In this document: one piece after another, positions 1-12,148 of the stretch | How positions within the stretch are numbered: position 1 is the stretch's first letter | Layout: each line of letters opens with the position of its first letter | DNA from: Vanilla planifolia | Lineage: Eukaryota > Streptophyta > Magnoliopsida > Asparagales > Orchidaceae | Reading direction: 5' to 3' | DNA length: 64,000 nucleotides | Assembly: GCA_023846275.1 (NCBI GenBank) | Contig: JAIUJO010000071.1 | Span: 2,273,846-2,337,845, forward strand | Program-made: the position numbers and the translations under genes | The notes under the pieces: model-generated | Databases searched by the model: none | What the model was told of the DNA's origin: nothing | Seen by the model: only the letters and a program-made list of their open reading frames with translations

Positions 1-236
1 AGGTGAAATGAGATAAATTAAGATAAAGAAATATAAATAAATTATGCAAATCAAAATGTCATGCGTGAGGAGATTTAGAGTTAGAATGTAGTTATCCAAA
101 TCAATGCAAAACATTTGAAGTAATATGATAACATTATGGAAAAGACGTAATCTGAGATAATAAGGAGATTTGGTGTAACATATTTTATCAACAAATTAAG
201 TACGAATCAGATTTTTAGTTAAGGCATCCAAAAATT

Positions 237-277
237 AAAAAAATAAAATATTTAAAAAAATAAAATATTTAAAAAAA
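237..277 (+). repeat. 17-bp A+T minisatellite, 2 copies, unit 1
   Basis: Seven A followed by 'taaaatattt' is repeated (A runs at 237-243, 254-260 and 271-277). It looks like a local expansion of the A+T-rich 'ataaaatatttaaaaa' stretch that precedes each monomer landmark. Confidence 0.9.
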
Positions 278-1487
278 TAAAAATGAATATTTAATGTGAT
301 GGAGCTTGTAAAGAGGAGCCTAATGGTACTTACTTCTTATAGATCAAGAGTTCTCATGATTTACTATAAATTAAAAATTTTAAAAACTTCAAGTATTAAC
401 AAATTATTATCTTATTATTAGGTTAATGTGTATTAAAACTAAAATTAGATGAATTGATGCAAAGCTATATAAGTAAATCAAAGTAAAGAAAGGGTCATAT
501 GGGAGGAGATATAAAGTTTGATATCAACATAAAAAAATTAAAAAAATTGTAAAAAAAGAGAAAAACTATGTGAGAAAGTTGTATTAGGAGATACTAAAGA
601 GATGAAGCGTAACATCCTTAACAATCAAATTAAGTTTGAGTAAAAATGACCCATAAAACATGTTAAAATCATAGATAAAAAGTTATTTTAAAATACTAAA
701 ACTTAAAATTTAATTATAAACATCTCATCAAGGCTAGTTTTATGATGTCTTTTCATCTCGATCAAGCGTCATTTAGAATTTTTATAAATTATACTAATAA
801 AAAATAAAAAAAATATTAAGTTTTTATTTTAAAAAAATAAATGAATATTAAAGCTAAAATAACATTAATTGAAGCAATATAATATAACTAAATAAGAACA
901 TTGTAAAAGTCATAAGAAAGATGATTTTCTCTCACATAGTAATGTAACAAAATAAAATTGAAAATTTACAAAAAATTGAGATAAATTTTATAGGAAAATT
1001 ATATTCCAAGATTCTAAGATCTAGTGTATCATTTTAGATCATCAAATCAAGCAGGAATCAAAATCCATCACAAATCATATTAAAAAAAGATTATTTTTTA
1101 ATTAAAAAACTAATTTTTAATTGCATATAACTCAACACAAATCAAAATTTGTTTGTTTCCACTTGATAGCACCACATTTGGTGTTAATGTTAATTAACAA
1201 AGAAGAGAAGCCTAAATAAAAATAATTTTTCAATATTAAGTGGATATATATTAAATCTTCAACAAGATAAATTGATGGAAACTAAATTTACCAAATCAAA
1301 CACATAAAAAATCTTTGTGAGAGGAGAATTTTTTTTTTCATAGAATATTACAAAATCAAATTGAAAACTCTAAAAAAGTGAAAATTTGTATAGAACAATT
1401 GCATTCGAAAATACTAATGAGAATTAAATTGTTTCATAAAGTATGCAAAAACATTAAAAAAAGAAAATATTTAAAAATAGTTAAATG

Positions 1488-1856
1488 AATATTTTATTAT
1501 ATAGAGCTCGTTAAGATGATTCAAACGACATTTGTTTCATCTCAATCTCACCTCATTTAGAATTACTACAAATTGATAAATAAAATAAAGGAAACTCACA
1601 ATAATTATACTTTTAATATTAAGTAAATAGTGATATATCAAGGCTAGATGAGATATTGTTTAAAATTAAATAGTGATATATCAAAATTAATGTAAATCAT
1701 TTGAAACAAATTAGATAAATTGTACAACAAATTCAAATTCTAAAGTACGACACTAATCAAGTACAACATCCTCAATCCTGAAATCTAGTACGAATCAAAA
1801 TTTCTCAAAAAAGATGGGAAAATCAAAACATTAAAATATTTAAAAATCAAGGAATG
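1488..1856 (+). repeat. Rearranged monomer with internal direct repeat (369 bp)
   Basis: This monomer contains an exact 17-bp direct repeat, 'aaatagtgatatatcaa', at 1625-1641 and again at 1668-1684, 43 bp apart. The second copy lies where other monomers have the 'taatataaccaaatcaaag' boxes, and much of the first half of that region is missing. This looks like a local duplication combined with a deletion. The same structure is present in units 2 to 5, for example near 16417-16476 and 60817-60876, so it predates HOR amplification. Confidence 0.7.
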
Positions 1857-2268
1857 AATGTTTAATTTGATAGAACTCCTCTAGATGAGGTGCTCAACAA
1901 TTTTCTAATCTCGATCAATCATAATGTTGCATTCTAAGAATTTACAAAGTAAATATGCATAAAAAAAATAAGTTATGATTTTTTGGTAAGCAAATAAATA
2001 TTAAATATGACATGAGATGAATTGAAGTAATGCGATGCAACAAAATTAAATTGATGTGGCATCACTTGATAAAAGAATTAAACTTTCATTGCAAAATTTT
2101 GATTAAATCTAAGAAATATATTTGATTAAACAAGATAAATTGTGTATGAAACATGCATTGAAAAATATTAACAAAATTTATGGTAACATTATTGCTCATT
2201 AAATCATGATTAAATCAAAATGTCCCACAAAATGTGTTAGAAGCTTAGAAAATCAAACATATTTAAAA

Positions 2269-2292
2269 ATATATATATATATATATATATAT
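2269..2292 (+). repeat. (AT)12 microsatellite, locus A, unit 1
   Basis: Perfect AT run of 24 bp just before a monomer landmark at 2297. It replaces the usual 'aaaaatataaaaatg' stretch. Confidence 0.93.
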
Positions 2293-5083
2293 AATCAATA
2301 TTTAATTTGATAGAGCTAAGAAAAAATTCAAATGATTTTTTTATTTTGTCTCAATTTGACGTAAATTATAGTTTTAACAAATTACTAAATCAAATAAAAT
2401 TAAATAAAAATAGATTATTATTTTAATATAAAGTAAATATATATATTTATATTTATATGTATATATTCAAGAAAAAAATTATATAATTCAAAGAAACGTA
2501 ATATATCAAAATTTGGAGGACGTTAAGATCACATGAGAGGATAATTGCATTTTCATTGGAGTATAACATTGTTAGAGAAAACATTTTAAGAAAAATTATA
2601 TAAAGTGTTTGGAAAATTTTCATTTTAACTTAATATAGAGATCGTGTATAACATCCTTGAATGATAAATAATATATGAATCAAAATATCTCATAGAGTGT
2701 GCTAAACTCATAGAAATTAAAATATTTTAAAGACAAAAATAAATATTCAATTAAGTAGATCTCGTTAAGATGCATTCACTAATATTTATTTTACCTTAAT
2801 TGAACCTTGTTTGGAATTAATATGAATTTAAAAAACAAGTAAGCTTAAATATTGTTAAATTATTATTTTAATATAATGAAATATATTTTTTCAGTTAAAA
2901 AGAAATAAATTGAAGAAATCAAATATAGCCAAGTCAAAGAGATGTAAAGGCCACATAAGAGAAGATTTAGGGTTACATAATAATAAAATAAAATTAATTT
3001 TGAAACTTTAAAGAAATGAGATAAATTGCAAAGGAAAATTGTATTCCAAGATACTAAAGAGTTCAAGCATAATGTTCTTGATCATCAAATTTGGTATGAA
3101 TCTAAATATCTTGCAAGGTGTGTTAGAAAAATAAGAAACTAAAATTTTAAAATATATAGTCTAAACTTTAATTTTATTGAGTTGATCTAAATTAGCCAAA
3201 CAAAGTTTGATTCAGCTTGGTTGAACCTTATTTGGAATTACTCTTAGTTACAAAATTAAATAGGAATAAACAATTTTAAATTTTAATTTTAATTTAACTT
3301 AATTATATAAAAAAATCTAAAATAACGGAAATTCAAGAAAAATATTTTAACTAAATTAAAGGGATGATAAGTTCATAGAATTGGAGAATTCCATTTTAAT
3401 AACAATAAAACCAAATCAAATTGAAAACTTTATAAAAATGAGATATGTTTTATGAAAACATGCCTTCCAAGATACCTAGAAGATCAAATGTAACTTTCTC
3501 AATAATAAAATCAAGTATAAATTAAATGCCTAACAAGCCATAAAAATATTTAAATTGTAATATTCAAACATATAAATTTTTCTTAATTGTTTATAGCTCA
3601 TTGAGATGTTTCCAACATTTTTTTGATCTCATCGAACCTCATTAGAATTTTTGCAAACAATTGAAATAAATAAGAATACGTGATAATAAAGTATTATTTT
3701 AATATTTAGTAAATATAAATTGAAGCTAAACTTAGACAAATATTTGAAAAAAATTAGATAAATAGTACAAGAAATTTTAATTCCAAGATACTAAAGAGAT
3801 TAAGTGCAAAAAGTTGGATAGTAAATTAAATTATGAGTTGAAATGTCTTATAAAGCTTGACATAATATAGAAAATAAAATATTTAAAATATCAAATTGAT
3901 ATTTTATTATATAGAGGTGGTTCAGAGGAGTCAAAAGATGTTTGTTTTGTCTTTATTGAACCATGTCTAAACTTATTTCAAATTACAAAAGTAAATAATA
4001 ATAACTAATAATCTATTATTATTTCAACATCAAGGAAATATGTGTCAACATATGAAAGAGACATAAAGAGCACAAGGAGGTTCAGAGTTACATATTGACA
4101 TAAAAACTTTAAATTAAAAAAAATTAAGAAATGAGCAAAATTGTATAACAAGGTTGCATTAAACGATTTCAAAGAGATCAATCATAACACCTACAATTAT
4201 GAAATTTTGTACGATTCAAATGTCCCATAATGGATGCAAAAAGCCATAAAAAACAAAGTTTTTAAAATATTAAAATGAATATTTAAATGGATATGGCTCA
4301 ATGTGAAGAGTCCAATGATGCTTACTTTGTCTCAATTGCCCTCATTTGAATTTATTACAAATTGTAAAATAAAATTATATAAATAAAAAAAATATTACTA
4401 TATCAATATTAAGTAAGTATATATTGAACCTAAAGTGATATAAATTAAAATATTATGTTATGATCATTTCAAAGAGGTTTGGTCATCAACCTTAAAGAGG
4501 ATCAGAGTTTTGCAGTTATATAACCAAATCTAAGTAAAACATTTGAACAAATGTGTAAAATTATACATAAAGTTTGAATTCCAAGATACTAAGTAGATTG
4601 ATTGTAAAATTATCTATTATCAAATCAAATGTGAATCCAAATGTTTTGAAATGAGTGCTAAAACACTAAAAATAAAATATTTTAAAATTTAAATAATAAA
4701 TATTTAATTCCATTGACATTTGTTTAGATTTCCTAAGAATTACTAAATTAAATATGTAATAATAATAATAAATTGTCTTTTTAATATTAACTTTATATAT
4801 ATAATGAATGTAGGATGATATGGATGCAAAAAATGTAATATAAAAAATTCAAAGCGATGTTCAAGTTACATGAGAAGAATTAGAGTTTCACTATAATATA
4901 TCTAAATCAAAGCCAAAGAATGCAAAAAAAGGAGAACTTTTACTAAAACTTTGCATTAAAAAATGCTAAGGTGTTCAAGTGTGATATCATGTATCATCAA
5001 ATTAGCTATAAATGAAAACTTCACTATAACTTATAAAAACCTATAAAAGCTCTACAATCTTAAATATGTAAAATAAAAAAATA

Positions 5084-5502
5084 AATTTTTAATTGGATAA
5101 AACTTGATGATATGAGTGTAAGGACTACATTTTCTTGACTAGAACATGTTTAGAATTAATTTAAATAATAAAATGAAAGAAGCATACATAATAATAAGTT
5201 ATAAATTTAATTTTAATAAAAATATATAATAAAAATAAAATGAGAAAAATTGAAGAAATACAATATAACTTAATCAAGGTAATGTAAATATCAGACGAGG
5301 GGAGACTTAAAGTGACATTGTAACATGACCAATTCAAAGTGAAAATGTTTCAAAATTAGATAAATTAAATGGGAACATTGCATTCAAAGGTATTAAAGAT
5401 ATTAATCGTAGCATCTTTGATCACTAAATTAGGTATGAATCAAAATCTTTCTTAAGGAATTAATAAACCCTATAAAATAAAATTTTTACATTAAAAAATT
5501 AA
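5084..5502 (+). repeat. Representative full monomer (419 bp)
   Basis: A typical forward monomer measured landmark to landmark. The order of blocks is: landmark and 'ttggataaaact' box; a short 'gacta-gaac' and 'tttagaatta' stretch; a very A+T-rich stretch (about 5168-5240); then a more complex half. That half holds two related boxes, 5261-5283 and 5320-5341, of the type 'taatataaccaaatcaaag'. The boxes are flanked by two 'gataaatt'-type boxes at about 5240-5254 and 5356-5369. The monomer ends with a 'gcattcaaaggtattaaag' stretch and a 'gatcactaaattaggtatg' stretch before the next landmark. Other monomers keep this order with substitutions and small indels. Confidence 0.75.
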
Positions 5503-7991
5503 AAATTAATTGGATAGAGTTCACTGAGATGTGTCATATAAGACATTTATTTTGTCTCAATTAAACCTCATTTGAAGTTACAACAAATTAAAAAATTAAA
5601 TAAGCACAAAAAAAAATATATCATTTTTTAAATATTAGTTAAATATATATTAAAGCATAAATCGATTAAACTAAAGAATTTAATATATGTAAATCCAATT
5701 AATGAAAAGATCTTATAAGAAGAGATTTAGAGTTATAGGTAATTAAACTAAAAAAAAGAAAAAAATTAAGGTGGTATAAATTTTATAAAAAATTTGCATC
5801 TAAGATATTGTGAAATGCAAGTAAAATATCCTCAATCATTAAATAAGGTATGAATTAAAATTTCTCATAAGGTGTGCGAAAATGTTAAATAAAAATATTT
5901 AAAAATATAAATATTAATATTTAGTTTATAGAGCTCATCAAGATGGTACAATGATGTTGGTTTCATTTGCATGAACCATCTTTTAGAATTAATAAAAATT
6001 ACAAAATTTAATAAGCATAAATAGTCTTTAAATTATTACTTTAATATTAAGTAAATATATGCACTAAATCTATTATTTGATAAATTGAAGCATTTTAATA
6101 TAGCTAAATTTAAGCAATGCAAATATTACACTTGAAGAGAAAAATAGTTTTATAATAACAGAGTAATATTGGAGTGACAAACTTGAAGAAAACTAGATAA
6201 GCGGTACGAGAAAGTTGCATTGAAAAATACTAAAGAGATTAAGTATAACATATTCGATAATCCAATCATGTATGAATTTTAAATGTGTGATATAAGTAAG
6301 AAGCTTATAGAGGATATAATATTTATAAAAATACAAATTAATATAATATTTGAAATGTGTCAACAATATTCTAATAATGTTTTTTGTATTGATTACACCC
6401 AATTAAGAGCAACCATAAATTTAAAAAACTAAAAAAGCATAAATAACAATAAATATATTCCTTAATATTAATGAAATATATACAAAGGTAGAAATCAAAA
6501 AATGAATCATTGTAATGTAACCAAATAAAAGTAATGTAAAAGAAACATGAGAGAAGAATTAGTGCTTCATAGTAATATAATAAACTTGAAGCAAAATTTA
6601 TGAAGAAATGAGAAAACTTTTAATAGAAAGTTGCAATTCGATAATAAGAAAATCGAGTGTAACATTCTTAATTATCAAATTAAGTAAAATTGTGACATTT
6701 CATAAACAATGTAAACATTTAAAAAATATCAAAAATTAAAAAAATGAATATTTAATTATATAACATATATAGAGATCAGTCCATTGATGTTTTTTGGTCT
6801 TAATTGGAGCTCATTTGGAATTAAGATGAATTACCAAAATAAACAAGAATAAATTATAATAAATTATTATTTTATTTGTAAGCAAATACATATTATGTGT
6901 AAAATGGAATAAACTTAAATAACTTAATATGGAGAAATAAAAGTGACCTAAGGTTCACATATATAATATTTACAGTTTCATGATAATATAATCTAATCAT
7001 AGAAAAAAATAAAAAATAGGATAAAGTATATTAAAAAAGTTATATTTAAGAATAGCAAGACGGTCAACCACCATATTTGTAATCTCAAATCATAAACAAA
7101 TAAAAATATCAAAAAACAAATGCTCAAATCAAAGAAAGTAAAAAAAATTTAAAGATATAAAAATAAATATTTAATTGAATAGAGCTTATTATGAAAAGTC
7201 CAACAACTTATGTTTCATCCCTACCACACCTTATTTGGAATAAATTTCAATTAAAATATTAAATTTGTATAAGTAAAAATAACTAATTTGTTTAATGTTA
7301 AGTAAATATATATTACATTTGATATAAGTTAAATTGAATGTTTGCAATATGATCGAGACAAAGTGATACAAATGTCACATATTTGGAGAATAAGATGTCA
7401 TAGTAACATAACCGTGTTTAAGTAAATCATTTTAACGAGATAACTATACTAAAAAGATGCACTAAAAGAAGTTAAAGAGATTTAGTGTAACATCATTGAT
7501 AATTAGATTAGGTACAAATCAAACAGTTTCATAAAGCTTGTCATAACTTTGGAATGTAAAATATTTTCAAATAAAAATAATTATATTTGATTTAATTGGC
7601 ATTGGTAAAATGAGTCATACGATAGCTTTTTCTCAATTGGATCTCATTTGGAATTCATTTGAATTACAAAAAGAATTTGTTATAAATAATAATAAATTTT
7701 GAATGTAACCTCAAGCAAATAAGTATTAAAGCTGAAATATTATTAATTTAAGTAATGTAATATAATGAAATCATGATGGTGCATGTATCACATGAGGAGA
7801 TTTTTAGTAACTTTGTAATATAAACAAATTCACACAAAATTTGAAAAAAAAGAATTTTAAGGGTTGGTTGTATTCCAAGAAACTAAGGATATCGACAATA
7901 ACACCCTTGATTTTCAATTCAATTATGAGTCAAATAATATCTAAACTCATTCAAAATAATATAAAATGAAATGTTAAAATGTATAATGATT

Positions 7992-8238
7992 AATATTTAG
8001 CTAGATAGAGTAAGTCCTGGAAAGTCACCAATGCTTCTTTTGTTTTGATTAAATCTCAATTGCTATATTGAAAATGAAAGTAAAAACATTGATACAATAA
8101 GATAAATTATATGGGAAAGTTTTATTCCAAGCTTCTAAGGAGATCAAGTGGAATACCCATGATCATCAAAAAAGGCAGGAATTAAAATTACTCGTAAAGC
8201 ATGCTAAAACTCAAGAAAAAAATAATAATGTATAAATG
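7992..8238 (+). repeat. Internally deleted monomer (247 bp)
   Basis: The distance from this landmark to the next is only 247 bp against about 410 bp normally. After the 'ttgattaaatctcaattgc' stretch the sequence goes almost directly to the 'acaataagataaattatatg' box. The 'ggaattactacaaatta' stretch, the A+T-rich block and the first complex box are therefore missing, about 165 bp in all. The same short monomer recurs in the later units (22788-23035 in unit 2), so the deletion is an ancestral feature of the HOR unit. Confidence 0.75.
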
Positions 8239-8940
8239 AATATTTAATAGATTGAGCTTGTTGAGGTAAGACCAACAAAATTTGTCTCCATTAAATGTCA
8301 TTTTGAATTACAACAAATTATAAAACTAAATAAGCATAAAAATAATAAATTAATACTTTCTTATTAAGAGAGTATATTTATTAAAGTTGAAGTATGAAAA
8401 ATTATAGTAATCTAATATAACAAGTATGAAAAATTTTTCACAATAAGATGACCTAATCAAAATGAAAAATTTGAAAAAGATGAGATAAATTATATGAGAA
8501 AGTACATTCAATGAACAAGGAGATTGAGCATAACAACATCGTTCAAGAAATTATGTACAAATCAAAATATGTCAAAATGTGTTCCAAACTCTATGAAAAT
8601 AAAAGATTTAGAAATATATAAATGAATATTTAATTCTATAGAGCTAATCATAACGAGTCCAATGACATCTATCTTGTCTTTAAATGAACCCATTCAAAAT
8701 AATTATAAACTAACAAAAAAGATAAGCATATGTAATAAACAAATTCCATCAAGTCAAAGTGACGTAAAGGTCAAATTAGAGGAGATTTAGAGTAAAACAC
8801 TAACATAAACAATGTAAAGAAAAAATTTGAATTAATGACATAAATTATTTGAAAAGTTTTATTACTAGATACTAATTAGATCTAGCATAACATTCTCCAT
8901 CATCAAATCAAGTACAATTGAAATATGTCATTAAGTGCAC

Positions 8941-9110
8941 CAAATCTTTAAAAAATGAAAGATTCGAAAATATAAAAATTAATATTTAACTAAAAGAGAT
9001 CATTACTATAAGTTCTTTTCCATTCATAAACTATACCAAATCTCTAGAAAATGAAATATTTGAAAAATATAAAAAATAAATATTTAACTAATAGAGCTCA
9101 TTAAGGCAAG
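8941..9110 (+). repeat. Partial monomer duplication, 96-bp spacing
   Basis: The stretch beginning 'caaatcttt' at 8941 is repeated from 'caaatctct' at 9037 with moderate divergence. Both copies run through an 'aaaatgaaa-att-gaaaatataaaaa' stretch and a landmark ('aatatttaact') into an 'agag-tcatta' box. The two landmarks therefore lie only 98 bp apart (8981 and 9079). The duplication recurs in the other full units (from 23738, 38533 and 53332), so it arose before the 14.8-kb unit was multiplied. Confidence 0.8.
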
Positions 9111-9877
9111 TCCAATAACTATTGTTTCTTCATCATTGAACCTCAATTAGAATTACCAAAAATTACATGAGAAAATAAGCTTGAAAATGAGTAAATTGTT
9201 ATTTTATTTTTAAGTAAATATACGTTAAAGTTAAAATGAGAAAAATTCAATTAATGTAATTGTCCCACAAGAAGAGATTTAACATTGGATAATAAAATAA
9301 TAAAACAAACGAAAATAATCTAATGAATAAGCAAAATTGTTTAAGGAAGATGCATTCCGAGATGGCAAGATGATCAAGTGTAGCATCTTCACCTATCAAA
9401 TTAGGTAAGAATTGTAATGCGACAAGAGGCACGATGAAGCCAAAAACTTAAGTACTTAAAAACATTAAAACTTTTAATTAATTCAATAGGTCATGGAGAT
9501 GAGTCTAATGATGTCTATTAGATTTCAATTTGACCTAAATTGAATTATTGTTAGTTATCAAAGTTAAAAAAAATGAAAAATAAAATATTTTTAATATAAT
9601 ATTTAGTAAATTATAATTAAGGTATAAGTGAGCTAAATTGAATCGATGAAATATATCCCAATGAAAGTGATGTAAAAAGCACATGAAGTAAGATTTTGAT
9701 TTACATATCGATATAACTAATCAAAGTCAAAATTTTCATTAAATGAGTTAGATTTTATGAGAAACTTTCATACCAAGGAATAAGGAGATTGAGTGTACTA
9801 TCCTTTATTGTCAATTCATGTACAAATAAAAATATCTAGTAAAGCATACCAAAGAAAACTAACAAAATTAATATTTA

Positions 9878-12148
9878 TCTTTATTTCTATTTACTTTCGT
9901 TTGTAATACATAGTAATTCAAGAGAAGGTTGGATCAATATAAAACCAACATCATTTGATCAAACTTAATAAGCTCTATCCAACTAAATATTATATTTTAT
10001 ATTTCTAAATATTTTATTTTTTTAAAGTTTTTCAAGCTTTGTGAGTCATTAGATTTGTACCTCATTTCATGATTAAATATGTTACACTCCATCTCGAAAG
10101 TGTCTTGGAATCCAACCTTTTTGTACATTTATCTCACTTTTGCAAATGTTTTACTTTGACTTTGTTGTATTAATATGAATTTCTAATTCTCCTCCCATTA
10201 GAACTTTATAATATTTTTTTTTTCTCTTATTATATTACATCAATTTAACTGAATTAACTTTTATTTTGTATATTGCTTGGTTCTAATTTAATATTTTTTT
10301 ATTACATTTGTCTATTTACTTTTCTAATTTATAGTTTTTCCAAACAAAGGGTGATTGATAGAATTTAATATTTATTTCTATATTTTGAAAATATGCTATT
10401 TTCTAAGTTTTTAGAACCATTTATAACATATTTAAATTCATTTTCGATGTAATGATCGAGATGTTACTAACAATCTTCTTAGTATTTTGGAATTTAATTT
10501 TAATGTACAATTTATCCTATTTTTACAAATCATTCAAATTGATTTGGTTACATTACTATGAAACACTAATTTTGTTTTCGTTTGAAAATTACATCATTTT
10601 AATTTTTTTAAATTACAATGATTCAATTTATCTTATTTTTTATTTACTATATATCTATTTAATTTTTTAAAATTATAAATTATGTTTTATGTTGATTTAT
10701 ATTGGTAATTTGTAGTAGTCTAAAATGAGGTCCAATGGAGCCAAACAAATATATTTGTACTCATTTTGATGAGTACATCTAATTAACTGTTCTTTTTTAT
10801 ATTTATAAATTATTGATTTCTTGCTCATTTGCATAATAATGAGAGCTTTTGATTCATACTTGATTTAATGAATGAGGATGTTACAATCTATCTTCATAAT
10901 ATCTTGGAATGTAACATTATCTTGCAATTTATCTCAATTCATTACATTTCTTTTATTTATTTGTTTTTTCTACGTTACTTTAAATCTTGTCTAACACAAA
11001 CTTTTTAATACTTTGATTTGGCTATAGTATACTACTCCAATTTATATTAATTAAACTTTCATATATATATATTTACTTTACATAATATTTTTTTTATAAT
11101 TTATACCTATTTAATTTTTTTAATTAATTAGATTTCAATATTAGGTTTGTCCAGATGGATAAGATATCGTTAGTCTCTCCTTGATTAGTTTATCGAATCA
11201 AATATTCATTTGTTTTTTTAAAATTTTATTTTCAAGGTTTCGCCTATTTTTATGATATTCTGATTAATGCTTTATTTGGCACTCAAGGATGTTATACTTG
11301 ATCTCTATGGATTTTTCGAATACAACTTTCTTGCATAATTTAACTTATTTCTGCAAATTATTCACTTTGATTTTGTTGCAATACTAAGAAATCTTAATTT
11401 TTCTCTCATGTAACTTTTATTATTATTTATGTGGTTTTCATTAGTAATTATCCTTAATTCTAAATGAGGTTTGATGGAAGTGGAACTGGCATCATTAAAC
11501 TCATTTTGATGGTCTCTATCATGTTTAATATTTATTTTTATTTGTTTAAATATTTTATTTTCAAGAGTTTTAGTAGCGGACATTTTCATTTGTACACTTT
11601 TTTAAAATTGGCAATTTTATAGTTGAACTCCACAATATTTAGGAAGATAGCATCTCACATAATTTGTGCCATTCTTTCAAAACTTTTACTTTTTGGTTAT
11701 ATTGTTGTTAAACTCTAATTCTCCTCTTTTATGGCCCATCCAATAATTGTAATTGGTTATCTTATATTACTTTAATTTAAATCTTTTTTATTTTAATATA
11801 TTATCAATTTATGTTCCAATAATAATTTATTATGATTTAGTTTTCTTTATACTTGCAATTAAGAGTATTTTGAAAACGATTTGTTGAAGATAAGAAAATA
11901 TTGTTGGACTAGTCTCAAGGAGTTTTGTGTAAATAAATATTTATTTTATATATTTTTTAAAATATTTTATTCTAAATTATTTCAGTATTCTTTGCATTGA
12001 TTTTGATTTGCACCTCATTTGACCACTAAGGTTCTACAACTTTCTTATGCAATTTATATAATTTCTTAAAGGCTTTTGCTTTAATTTTATTATATTGCTA
12101 TGTAGTCATAACCTCCTTGAGTGTGGTCATTACATCGTTTTGAATTAG
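9878..12148 (-). repeat. Inverted monomer block, unit 1
   Basis: About 2.27 kb of the same monomer family in reverse orientation. Reverse-complement landmarks ('agctctatccaactaaatatt' type) fall near 9975, 10360, 10780, 11200, 11530 and 11935. The complex boxes appear as complements, for example 'ttgcaatttatctca' for 'gagataaattg...'. The left edge is near 9878, just after a forward landmark ('aatattta'). The right edge is near 12148, where 'ttttgaattag' gives way to forward 'cagcacatcaaaa'. Base composition on the + strand switches from A-rich to T-rich across the block. Edges are accurate to perhaps 10 bp by eye. Confidence 0.88.

Larger units (their letters stand above)
1..9877 (+). repeat. 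Forward monomer block of unit 1, about 26 landmarks
   Basis: The monomer landmark ('aatattta' or a close variant, then a 'gatagagct'-like box) falls near 286, 705, 1112, 1488, 1857, 2297, 2742, 3165, 3574, 3898, 4278, 4699, 5084, 5503, 5916, 6340, 6747, 7166, 7578, 7992, 8239, 8625, 8981, 9079, 9471 and 9871. Most spacings are 376-445 bp. Exceptions are 324 bp (3574-3898), 356 bp (8625-8981), 247 bp (7992-8239) and 98 bp (8981-9079), which mark deleted or partly duplicated monomers. The same ladder holds in later units with offsets near 14796, 29591, 44391 and 59190. Monomers within the block are clearly diverged from one another, while the same position in different units is nearly identical. 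Confidence 0.88.

Noticed and set aside
2863..3066. 67-codon minus-strand open frame, repeated unchanged at 17659, 32454, 47255 and 62053
   Set aside because: It is a translation of the satellite. Its middle part resembles the translations of other monomers (for example 10452-10670 and 12466-12651), its conservation only reflects near-identical HOR copies, and it has no recognisable domain.
5461..5475. 'aaaccct' as a telomere-like motif
   Set aside because: A single isolated occurrence per unit in an A+T-rich monomer, not tandem; no telomeric tract.
6193..6402. 69-codon minus-strand open frame, repeated in each full unit
   Set aside because: Low-complexity, A+T-driven composition within a monomer; no domain or coding signal. 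The unit 4 copy differs by one residue with nothing to suggest constraint.
9247..9432. 61-codon minus-strand open frame in each full unit
   Set aside because: Lies inside forward monomers and spans the complex half of the repeat; no coding evidence.
10452..10670. 72-codon plus-strand open frame, hydrophobic, in each full unit
   Set aside because: It sits in the inverted block and is the same satellite strand that gives minus-strand frames elsewhere. The hydrophobic look comes from T-rich codons.
11362..11589. 75-codon minus-strand open frame with a polar, lysine-rich sequence in each full unit
   Set aside because: The less hydrophobic make-up comes from A-rich codons on this strand of the inverted block. 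An A/P residue switch tracks a unit variant; no domain is recognised.
9878..12148. Inverted block as a foldback or TIR transposon
   Set aside because: Its contents are the same satellite monomers in reverse; no terminal inverted repeats, target duplications or transposase are seen.
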